From Aquila chrysaetos chrysaetos (taxonomy: Eukaryota; Chordata; Aves; Accipitriformes; Accipitridae), in the NCBI RefSeq assembly GCF_900496995.4, contig NC_044011.1, forward strand, positions 23,902,041-23,966,040: DNA of 64,000 nt, written 5' to 3'. Position 1 is the stretch's first letter. Every line of letters starts with the position of its first letter. The translations under genes and the position numbers were made by a program. Of the stretch, positions 49,101 to 61,100 are shown one piece after another. The notes beneath the pieces are model-generated. The model was not told the DNA's origin. It was given only the letters and a program-made list of their open reading frames with translations, and did not search any database.

Positions 49101-52100
49101 TTGTGTGACCAAAGAGGAGATGCTCCAGAAAGACTATATACAAACCCTCAGGATCTTTCTCTCCAAAGCATTCCTAACATACAGAACTTTAGATCCACTT
49201 ATTAACCAAAGAAAAGGATAACCAATTTGAACACATTCCCTATAATGCAGTTCCAATTAGTTGTCTGCTACTTCACTAGGCACTTACATTCATCTTGCAG
49301 TTCCTTACAGGAACAGTAACTGCTCACACCTCAAGAGAAGCTGGCAAGAGCTTTTTATTGTCATCACTACTGAGGTTAAATACCTAGCTAAGATGCCCAA
49401 ACTTCCTAACCATTCAAGACAGGAGAATTTTTAGTGTTCCTGAATTTCCAAGAGCTTTTTCCTTTGCATTTTTCACTTGAGTTTGTTAAAATGTAAAGCT
49501 ATTTTTCAGACTTCTTTTTTGAAAACAGTCGCAGTCCCAAAGACTTCTTATTTATACAATAGGTACAACACAGACTGTGATGGGGTGAATGCCCCTTTTA
49601 TCACCCTCTTTCCGAGAAGCCATAAAAATCTAACTGCAGGGAGATAAGACCAATATTCATCTAACCTTTGCACAGAGACCGGGAGAAAATGAATGACAAT
49701 TATAACATGATTACTTAATCATCAAAACTTGGGACCATTGCTATAAAAATGTTGGTTCTTGCTAAATTGAAAGTATATAAACTTTCTGTCTAACCTCGCC
49801 CCCCCCCCCCCCCCCACCAAATCAACATAATGAATTAGTAGGAGCAGATAAAGCAGCACACAAGACATACCCAAGCATGCTTTGGCAATTTAAAAGTTAT
49901 TGAAATAAAGAAAACAAAAATTAGTCTTACTAAATAGGCTGTTTATTACATGCTTTCTATCAATGTTAATTATGGATGGGCTGTCTATTCACAGATTTAT
50001 TTTGTTTTTCCTAATAAGCATACTGAACATGGTCTTGGTTAATCTAACATGAATTACGGAAGTTTATTATAGAGTCAGAGCAAAGCTTCAAATTAAAAAA
50101 AAAAATTAAAAAAATTAACAAGCTACAAAACTACTTACTCCACTGCTTACTGGTCCAAACTTATGGCCTGAGGAATCTGGTTCTTCTAAATACAGAGTGT
50201 AAAAGTGTGGTCTATATCAAACAGTACCAAAAATGTAATATTTTACATACACGTTGAGACAGTTTGAAGTGATTATATTTCAACAATGGATATCAAATAT
50301 TGGAAACAATGTTCTCATTCAGAGGAAGGATACATTTCTCTATTTCCCTTTAATGTAACTTAATAAAAAAGGTTTCAGTCATAGAAACAGGCTTACATTA
50401 AATAATATTTTAACTTTGTTAGAATAATGCATAAGATATTGTTTAAAACAGAAAGCATATTGACAAAGTAATTCATTGCAATACCACCTGAACAGGAACT
50501 TACACTTGCAAATGTATACCTACCTTTCATCTTCAGGTAGCTGCAGCCAGCGAAGAACAGTTATCACTCTTTCTTCAAAGGGGATTGAGCTGTTTCAGAA
50601 CAACACAAGATCAACCAACCGTGTATTTCCAAGAGCTAAAGAAATTTTAGTCACGCATTACAAAAATCAATGTACTTTAGCAGAGAAAATTGAATTCAAC
50701 TGGATGCTGTTAACAGCTATTTAGCAGGATGTGAGTTTATCAATGCTAATTGCCTGTGACTCCACAGGAGTTAGTGGCCTGATCTACAGCTCCCTTGAAT
50801 ATTGTCCCCATTGATTGCAATGTGATCAGGATAAAGCTCCCAGTATTGCTCATGTTTATTATAAAGAGAATAATTGGCTTCAAGGTACAAAATCATGTCT
50901 AGGTTTTCATTCCTGTATTATGTTTTAAAAAAAGTTTCAGTTTGGGGGTGTTTTGGTTTTTTTTTAAACGTTTAACCTGTTTGAATACAAGTTCTCATAC
51001 TATGTCAGAAAGAAGATGCTCTATATCAATTACTGAAGTAGACCAACAATAAGCATGTTGACCTGTAACAACATGAGGTACCCAAAAACTTAGTACTTCA
51101 GCTACTTAACACAAGTTCATGTAACAATGTACAAGTTCCTAGAGGAAAAAAAAAAACAACGTAGGTAGTAAGTCAAGAACCAGAATTTCCATGCTATATG
51201 AAGGGTGTAGTAGGAGAAAATGATCCTAGGAACATAGAAATGAAAAGCCTCATTTCTTGGGCAAGATTCAAGATTATTAAATAAATGGTAATAAACAGAT
51301 TTATGTAGAATTTTCATTAGGCAGAAAAAGTTTAATTGCAATGAAGAGCAATCACTGACTAAAATATGACTGCCTTAATGTGAAATATTTTCAAAATTTG
51401 CAATGAAAATAATTTTAGATTAGAACAATTTACCACAGTCAACAGTAAAACTTTAGTTTTCATGGACAATATCACATCATGACCTGATACATTCAACTGT
51501 ATGAGAGGTTTGGATTGAATGACTCTAAACACACCCATAAAAGATTTTTATAAATAGAAACAGAAAAGCACTAAAGCTTCAAAGCTGGCTACTCTTCAAG
51601 CTGATTTTTCCATATCTTTCTTTAAAACATTTGCTGAGGAATGGCAAAATGATTAGATAAAGAATCTACATTATACTGAAACAAAGTTAACTGGATCCTA
51701 TCTTTTTTTCCACATTGTGTACAGCTATTTAGAACAGCAGGAAAAAAAAAGTTATGCTTTCTCTTGTGTCTGTCCCATTGCAACAGTTAAAGTAAAATAT
51801 TCATCCAAGACACAGGAGTTTACATACCTATTGTATTTTTCATACAGGTTTGGAAAGGTTCCATTAACTGCTACATCTGACCCAGGCCAAAAGAACGTAC
51901 CTGCTTTTAGACCTTGGTACATAGCCGTTAGCCAAATCTGCAGGAGAACAAATCGTCATTATTAGTGTGGGTCACTGAATTAACTGAGTAACTACCAGAT
52001 CCACTACTGCCCCTACCAGCTCTGCACCTTTTCAGCAAGATCAAAAACTAAAAGTGTAAGTAAGTGGAGCGCTCCAGACAGTCAATCTTGCATGTCATCA

Positions 52101-55100
52101 CTATGGGCAGTTCAGATGTACCTTGCAGCCTGATTTCTTGTGGCAAACACTCACATCCTTTCTGCTGCTACACTAGGGGGGAGCCAGGACAGAAGTAGGA
52201 ACCATTAGCTCCCATGGAGGGAGCATTAATGCAATAGTAGAACCACAGCTGAACACCAGGAAGGGGAAAGGTCTCAAGAACAGTGAAGCGAGAAGAGATG
52301 GAAAAGTTCCAAGGACCTACGCTCCACATACTTTGAAATATGGGAGCAACTCTTCTGATTTTACTGCTGATCTCATGGTTTGCAGATTTGTCTGCCTTCT
52401 GCCTGACTTTTACACCACTTTCTTCTCACTGGCCTGCAAAGTCTACGCCTCTGTGTTCTTTCCTCAAAAAAAAAAAAAAAAAAAAAAAAATCCGGTCCTC
52501 CCCACATTACTAAATAGTTGCATCTGTTCCCTTGCTATTCTTCAGGCTAGCACTCACCCAAACTTTCCCATGCCACTTCATTTTGACAGCAGATTTGCCA
52601 TAGCTGTATGATTGAACTGAGACTTTTTCTTCTAAAACCACATCTTTAGACATAGTAGTAATTTGGGCAGAGTGTAAACCTTTACTACCACTTATTACTA
52701 AAACTAACTGGTCTGTTAATTTCCTCAGCAAAGTTAACTGCAAGCCCAACATATTAAAAATAGAACAAAATCTGGTATCTCTATTAGTCATTTTAAGCTG
52801 GTTTTCTCCTTAAAGAAAATTCCATTTAAGTTCAACAAAATCCGTTACACTTTGTTTGTCATTTGTCATTTTGCAGCTCTAGTATGGTAATTCCTAATCA
52901 TACTGAGTCACGCTTCTTGGCTGACTTAGAAGTACCCTCTGTACTCTTTTAGCATCACTGTGCATCCAAGTGATATTAAGTAACATAACAGGCTGATGTA
53001 CATTCTCAGCAGTGTATTAATACTTACAGGCTGTCCTTGGTACCACTGTGGATTAAACTTCTCTTCACTTTTAAGCGTGAAGGATGCATTTGTTTTGGGG
53101 TCATACATCTTGTTATCAATTATACCATGAGATTCAGGATACAGCCCCTGTAATTGAGAGTGTACCTTGTCACAATGTTATAAAGAAAAAGAACCTTCCA
53201 GCTACACAAAGAGATGTCCATTAGACAAATATGTCCAGTGAGTCATCTATATGCAACTTCTACTCCACCAGTACCTCAAGACCCAAATTTAACAGCATCA
53301 CCTACCATTGCTACCAAGCCCTATCTTCCAATTCTTAATTGCTTCTCAGTGAGATTAAGAAAAATAGGCAAGCAACTTGCTCTGGGATCAAACTGAAAGA
53401 CACCATCTCAGTTCACGCATTTGTTGTATCTTTAGTACCAATGACAAAGCAATTACCTATGCTGGACCTCCATCACGTGACCAAAACCTGGGGATTTCAA
53501 AGGAGAATTGCACATCAGCAGGTAAAAGCTCTAGCTGGGGATAACCATTACATGAGCAGAGAAAGAGGTTCTCAGAGGCACCAGCTGTTAGGTAGTTTTA
53601 ACAGATTTTGTGCTCTACCTTCAAGCAGACTAACTCCTTTTTACATTAAAGGATATAACACCACCACCACTACAACCCTAATAAACACCACACCTGCTAC
53701 TTTTGACAATAGGGAGCTGAGACAAAGGCCTATACTGTATTTAGGGACACTTCCACATGGCTGCAGGGCATGATCAATGCCATGCCTCTTAGCTGCATAT
53801 TCAACCATGGATATTTGTGAGGATTACACAAAAAAAAACCATCTCATTCCTGAACCTGCACTCCTCCCCAAAAGTCCTGACAAACTGGAAAGGTAAGAAA
53901 GAAGGTACAGATGCTCAAGTATTTGACTGAATTTTAGGTCTGATGTGATGAAACCAAGAAGGATCTACTGGATTCCAACTCTGTATTCAGTGTTGAAAAC
54001 CTCCATTTTTCTTTTTCCTCCTATACACAAGAGGTGGTAAATTTACAAGATCAGCTTTGTGACACTCCTATCCAGGTTTGGGTACAATCCATCACAGAGT
54101 CAACATCAACGCAAAGTTCAAATCTTTCCTTTCATTTCATACTCTTCTTTGCATGATGCCAAGCTACCTTAAAGAAGTGAACCAGGCTGGCAGTTTAAAG
54201 CAGTAACGCTGCTCTTACTCCACAAGAGAGCAAGCTGCAATTTAGTGGAAATATTTACACAAATGAGGAGTTGTAAAGTGATGTGGCCTTCCACCTATAC
54301 AGAAATTCTTGCAGCTAGTTTTAGAAGGATTGGATTACTTAAGATGAAATCTGACCATTTAGCTGCAGTGTTATATAATGACTGTTAATCTAAATTAGAT
54401 AAAGGGTATAATATATACATTTTCATATTCTGAAGGGAAATCTTATTATTTTAATAATCCATCAAAGAAATATACTATTCCCTTGGAGACAACTTGATAA
54501 TGAACAGCCTCTTCAGTAGTGGAAACATAATATACAGAAATTCTTACTGTGACAATGGAGTAATGATTGGGAAAGGTTTTTGAAGGATACACTGGTCTCA
54601 TACTGGAGGTGTATGTTCCACATTTCTCTAAAGGGAGGAAGAAAGAAAATCAGCAAAATTACAGAAATAAAAACCCTTGCAAGTTGCTCTCATGAAGACA
54701 TAAACCTTTTTAAAAAAGAAAAAGAAAAAGACAAAAAATATTCCCAGAAAGTTTTCATTCTTCAAAATTATGGAGTTAATATTTCATTTTTCTTCCCACA
54801 TTCATTTACAAGCTGACTAAACGGCTGTTAATACAAATTTTATATATTCCTAACGACCGACTTCAATGGTCATGAGCAAAACCTACAGTCCTTATGAAAA
54901 CCATGCATAGATAAGAATGAATAATCAAAGAAATCACACCCTCCAAAGTTGCCCTGGTATGTAGTAAGTGAAGTCTGCTGCTTGACAGCAACTGGCTAGT
55001 TCACCCTGGGCACTCCCAGAGATGAACTGGCCACTGGCACAGTGGTGCCCTGGCGCTCTCAGTCACCTGTCAAATCCCTATTTATTTTGCAGTCTCCTTT

Positions 55101-58100
55101 TTGTTTGCAGGTTTTTGTTTGTTTGTTTTTAATAAAAATGAGCTCTTATTCCAAGATGAATCTCAAAGTTTCCTTTATCTTAATATAAAAATCATAGGTT
55201 TCTAAGGAGATTAGTGCACAGTGTTTGCTAGTATGAAGAGTCATTAGCCAGGCCAAAACACTTCAGCAGACCTTACTGGAGTTAGGTGCCTAAATTTTCA
55301 CAGACAAATGTATAGGCCCTGATTTAACAGAAAGAAAAGAAAAAGGGAAAAAAAAGCCCTTACCAACAACTTCAAAAATACTATGTGATAACCAAAACCA
55401 CTTTAACTGATGCTAAAGAGCCAAAAATAATGACCCTATGGAAAGACCGCCACTGGGCAGTCTTCACTGGCCCTCTGTGTCATTATTTTTACAATATAAA
55501 TGAAAAATAAATCAAAGGTTTGATAACATAAAAAGTGTTGCATCAAGGCACTTTGAACTCATTGGATTAGGGCTTTGGATTAGATCTCAGTTGGAATAAT
55601 CAATTTAAGATAATCAAGATAAAAAGAAGCCAACCCAGAAAGTTAAATCCGCTCAAGTTACATACAGTCCCTCCCACATCTGTGTTCTGTAGTAACAAAT
55701 CATCACTTGTACCATTTTTGCTACTGCAACACACTCAACACGTTTCAACCATTTCCAAATCTGTTGTTGAGGCTGTTTTCTGAAGTCATAGGATTTTTTT
55801 GTGGGGGTGGATGGGGAGGTTGGAGGGGGGTTTTGTTTTGTTTTTAAAGTAAGACTAAAATACACTTAAAAACTTTTGTCCAAAATCCTAGGGGGTTTTG
55901 CTGGGACTTTCCATAAGAGTTACCTTTCTTCTTTCTGACTTGTTGCCTTAAAGACAATTTAAGACATAAGGAAGATTTATTTAAAAATTATAATATCACA
56001 GCATAAAAGTATGGGAAAATGTCTTCTCTGAGCCCCATATACGCACGTTATGGCTATGTTTGGATTCACTGAAAACCTTCAGCTCCATGCTGAATTGCCC
56101 ACCTTTCAGCAGGTAGCAGAGAGAATGAGTATATAATAAAACTTGCTAAAGTTGAAATTATTATATTGTCTTACAGGCATCTCTAACTGATTTCTCCAAG
56201 GAGACATCAGAATTTCACTGTAGGCATGGCTAAATTAACAGGACTAGATATTGGGAATATTTTTATCTAACAGAATGCTGCACTTGTCATCAAGTGTTTT
56301 AAAGAGGAAAATCCAGGGATTTAACATTGTTCTAATTTAATAAAGAACTGGGAAGTCTGATAAGTTACTTAAAGCCAATAACTGTTCACTGCTTTGTAAA
56401 TGCTGTCATTCAAACTGTGTCTCTTTTTGAACATTTACTAGTCCTGTAAATTAATAACTATGAACTTCAAAAGGATTCAATACAATTTGTCAGCAATATT
56501 CAAGCAATTTATCCATTTTTGTTACTTATCTACCACAAAGTACTAGATTTCATTACCCTTTCCTGCACAGTAAAATACTGTAGCAGCATTTACATACTCG
56601 TATAAATGTTTATCTTTACACTATGACTGCTTCCACCATTTTCAGTGCCTAGACACATGGGATGTGAAGAACATGGAGATTTGAAGCTACAGGCCATCAG
56701 AGTGCCATGTGATATACATCGCAGTGACAGCAATTTCCATTCACGAGACTATTTTTCTCTTACTGAAGAAAATTTGCCTTATCTGAGCTTTTCACCCACC
56801 ATTTTACTATGAGGGGAAAAAAGCCTGGAGAGCAAGGTTTTGTAACAAGAGAAAGCTGAAGATCCTGTAGCATATCATCTCTAAAAGTCTTGTATCAGAT
56901 TACCAAAAAATGCTCCATACTAATGTAGAACTGCAGACATAATGCAGAAATAATATTTTTTTCCCCAGACTGTTCCTTATTTTGCTGTGTCTAAAACATG
57001 TATTATTAGACATTATGGTTTTAGAATCCTTTTAAAAAAAAAAAGTAAGTTTTGACCACCAAAAACTCCATGGTTCTGGAGAAGTGAAGTGACTATGATG
57101 AAGATACTAAGATATTTGTATTTCTTAGTAGTCAGAATTTATCATGGGTTCAGTGGAAAGAGAAATACAAGTTTATTATAGGAGTCAGCAGAAGTCCTAC
57201 AGATACTTTGTGGCACTGTTATTTTGTATCTCAGCCACAGCTATAACTACCTGTAATAGCCAGCCTCTCCTCACAATGCCCAAGAAGTCTTCTTCAGTTG
57301 AAATTTTTTATAACTGCATCTAATAAAATTGTTTCAAACACCTCATTTTATTCTAACATGGAACAAAACGAAGAAAGCTAAAACCTCAAATACATCTGTG
57401 AATTGTTATCCTCTGGAACAGATCAAGTTGTAACAACCACTGTACAAAAAAAGCAAGTATTTTTACTGATTTATTTTTAGTCAAACTGAGACCAGCCACC
57501 CCAGGTAGTAATTTATGAATGACAAGAAAATTGGCATATTTTTCAGACAAGAAATGCCACCAGTTCTTTACAGACCACAGCCAAAATAGAGACAGGAAAA
57601 GTAACTAAAGTTACTTAGACACTACAAAGTTAAGACAGTACAAAAGCTAGGGTAAAAATATGTACTTATGAGGTTCTCATTTCTTCTGAAAATGTTTGTT
57701 AAATCAAAGTTTTCTCAGATTCAGCACATTTCTACCAGCCGTTCTGTATCATCTGTTCCTAATCTCTTCCTTCTCTATCTTCTTTTTCAAATGTAATCAA
57801 ATGCTTTCTACCTTGCTTTCCATTTTCCAAAGCCATTCCACCTAAATATGAGACAATATGCAATATAGAGCAAAAAGTGGGTCTACTTCTATTTTGAAGA
57901 AATAAAGTAATCTCACAGCAAAAAAGCATCCACCTCCTAAATACAGGAAGGACTACTTAATTTTTAAGGTTTCACTGAAAAATCCAAAGAGCCCTTTCCT
58001 CATGCCCTCCCTCTCTTTGCCTTTCCACCCTCCCACACCTCAAGTTCTCTGTACGCAGTTGTTTAGAGCAACAACTTCCATTTCCATAGAAGAAGAGTGA

Positions 58101-61100
58101 GGATTTTAAAGAGTAAGCATACCCGCATCTATGGATTTTTCAGGTAAGACATGATATTGCTTAGACAAAGAAACTACTCACGTAATTTGCTAATAACAGG
58201 TAGAAGTCCACCCCAAGTCTGCAAATATTCTGCTCTGAAGCCATCCAATGAAAATAGTAACACTGGAGACTTGGTAAATCTGAACAAACAGAAATTGAAG
58301 TATTAAAAGACAGACTCTGAGAAATAATTTCCTATCACTTATTTCAAGAAAGTTTCCCCTAAATCATGCGGATGTTCATTATGGGACTATGAACCAGGCC
58401 ATGGAAGTAAGTCTTCCTAAGCAGGAAGGTTCACAGGCCGGCGCAGTCCTGAGCAGCCAGCCATCCAGTCCCTCTGGTTGTAGGCTGGCATAGCAACCCC
58501 GCCCAAAGAGGCTGAGGATCGCAGTAGGGCAAGCACAGGGAAATCATGACAAGGCCTGATTTCACAAACACCCATAAAATAAAGAACGAGCCAAGATGCT
58601 CATGTAATCCATCTGGCAGGTTTGGTACTCCTTATCTTGAAATCAGTCCCACTGGAGCAACACTCAGCCCCTCCAACCCAACCTCCCTCCCCAAGGGTAA
58701 GAGAAGGGAAAGAGAAAAAGCAATGTGAAGCCATGGCTTTCGTTTATTCACTGTGCTCCTGAACAACTTGTAATCTATCTGAAAGAAAGGAATTTATCTT
58801 TTTACATATACAGTGCACAAAACCGTAAGAAAGTCTAATGTACAGGATATGTTACATCAGCAACTATAACACACATATTTCCTTTCATCTTATCAAGATC
58901 ACGTAACAAAGAACTTGGTTACTGTACCAGAAGTACTACCAATCTCTGAACTGAAAAATGTGGCCCTATGACTGGAACACTGTAACACTATTTCTGCCTG
59001 GAACTTGACAAATAAATTCAGAAACTGATTTCACTGGAACTAGCAAAAATAAATTCTCGCCTTCCAATCTCCACAGGACCTCTGTTTTCCAGCCTTGACT
59101 TGCTCCCAGCTTCAGCCCTGTTCAAACAATTTCTCTCCAACTGTAAGCACTTAAAATATTGCATCACAATGGGAATAGTCATCAGTAATTCTTCCTTGAA
59201 GAAAAAATATCCTATGTTTGACCTATAGATATGAAGACATGTGAGACTGCAAAAAATCACTGCAGTGCAGCAACAACCACTGAAAACACACATTTGCATA
59301 GAAGAATTGAATATTTTTTACATGTCAATTGCAAGCTCATTTTTCCTTTTAATGTCTCCAAATTGTAAAACGAAAATATTTTTTTTTAAAAACTTTGTTG
59401 CACTTTAGTTTCCCAAAATAAAACAGTGAGGATAGAAGACAAATATTATTTATAAAGTGTTTACAATTTCTTTAGTGAGGCACCCCACAAAAAGATCCAA
59501 ACAGTCATTTACAAGTGAAACATTTATAAGCTTTATTTCAGTCAAACAAAGGTGACTGTATTAAACCAAAGATTAGTCAGGCAATCAAAACATGTCTATC
59601 CTAAAAAAATTTTAATCAACAATTTGGACAACAGTTCAGCCAAAAGGATTTCACTAGTCAGAACCTTTACATAGCCTACCTTACAAATACATCTTAATGT
59701 TTCATTCTGTCTGGGGTGTAAGATGTGTGTTTGTAGCCCAGTTTTTATTTATATGGTATATTTAATACCATATTTTGAAAATCTTAGGGCAATTAGCTGG
59801 GAACAAGAAATTAACGATCTTCTGACCAAGACTAAAGTTCTTTGGCAGAACAGAGTAGGGAAACTTCATGTACTATCTTTGCCCATATTACAAGTATTTT
59901 TTGCACCACAGATTCTGATCTCTGCAACTCCTGCAAATACCTTTTCTGCCGCCCACCCCAATAAATTGATTCCCTCCAATGCAGAGGTCTAACAATCTCC
60001 ACGGCAAAGTTTCCTGCAATAAAATAGGAACTTTGATGCAAAGACTGGTCAATATTACTTACCAACAAGTTTAACTAAAAAAAAAAAAAAAAAAACCCAC
60101 CAAAAAAAACCCAAAAAAAACAAAACAAAAAAACCAAACCAAATTTAAAACAACTCCTTAGAAAGGGACTTTACACAACTGTTTCTGGTTTGGCAGTTAC
60201 AAGCAAACCAACTGTTAAGTACATGTTTTGGTTGCCTGCAAATGCAGCTACTGACCCTCTTGCACATGTAAAATTAAACTTGGCAAAATAGACGATTGCC
60301 ACAACTAGGGAGATTGGCCATTTCGCTTCTTGTATATTCTACACATGCTGAAACTCATACAGTTAGTGATGAGCCCTGTGCTCAGGGAAGCAAAGCATGA
60401 CAGACCACGTTAACTGCACTCTCTTTGGAGCAGCTCCAGTAAAATCCCTAGACAAACTGACCTGAGCTCGGTTCTGAGACATATCAGCGATTTCCATGAC
60501 TTTTTCTTGTCAGTAGCCCAGGTTACACTTGCTACTTCAAAAATGTGCTACCATGAGCAAGCAAGCCTGGTAGGCTCAAGTTTTGGCCCTGCCAGTGATT
60601 CATGCTGGCTGTGTCCAAACAGTATGACAAGGGTGCTTCACAGGTCTTGGATAAATATGTACACCACAGTCACATCCTGACTCCAAACTGAAGGAAATGC
60701 AGTGGCAATTATCTCCTCCTATAAACTGGCTTCTATGGAAACATAATGCAGGCAACACAGGCTTGCTGTGGTCTAGCAGGTTCACTAGTCTGGATGATGA
60801 AGAGCCCAGAACTGCAGACCATACTGCCAACCTGACCTCCCTCACCGCAGGCAAGTTAGACCACAATTAAAGGAAAAAAAATAGAAGAAAGAAAGAAAAA
60901 GAAAAAAGAAAAAAGTCCTCTTTAAAAGCTAAACATACTACACAGAAAACTTCCTATCGCCCCCACTAGTGCCTATATACAGCATAAAGCACAGGAAGTA
61001 AAGCTCTCTTTTCTGCTAAATGTACATAAAGCCTCAACAGGAGGCATAATAGCAAATTTCAAATATACAGGAGAGATCTGCAAAGAAGAAAGGAATCAGC

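Noticed and set aside
52140-52490. Processed pseudogene or retrotransposon ending in the A25 tract
   Set aside because: No recognisable body, no poly(A) signal at the expected place and no target-site duplication was seen.
53339-53773. 144-codon plus-strand open frame in an ENPP1 intron
   Set aside because: Antisense within an intron, no domain, contains an ACC/ACT simple repeat, no promoter or splice evidence.
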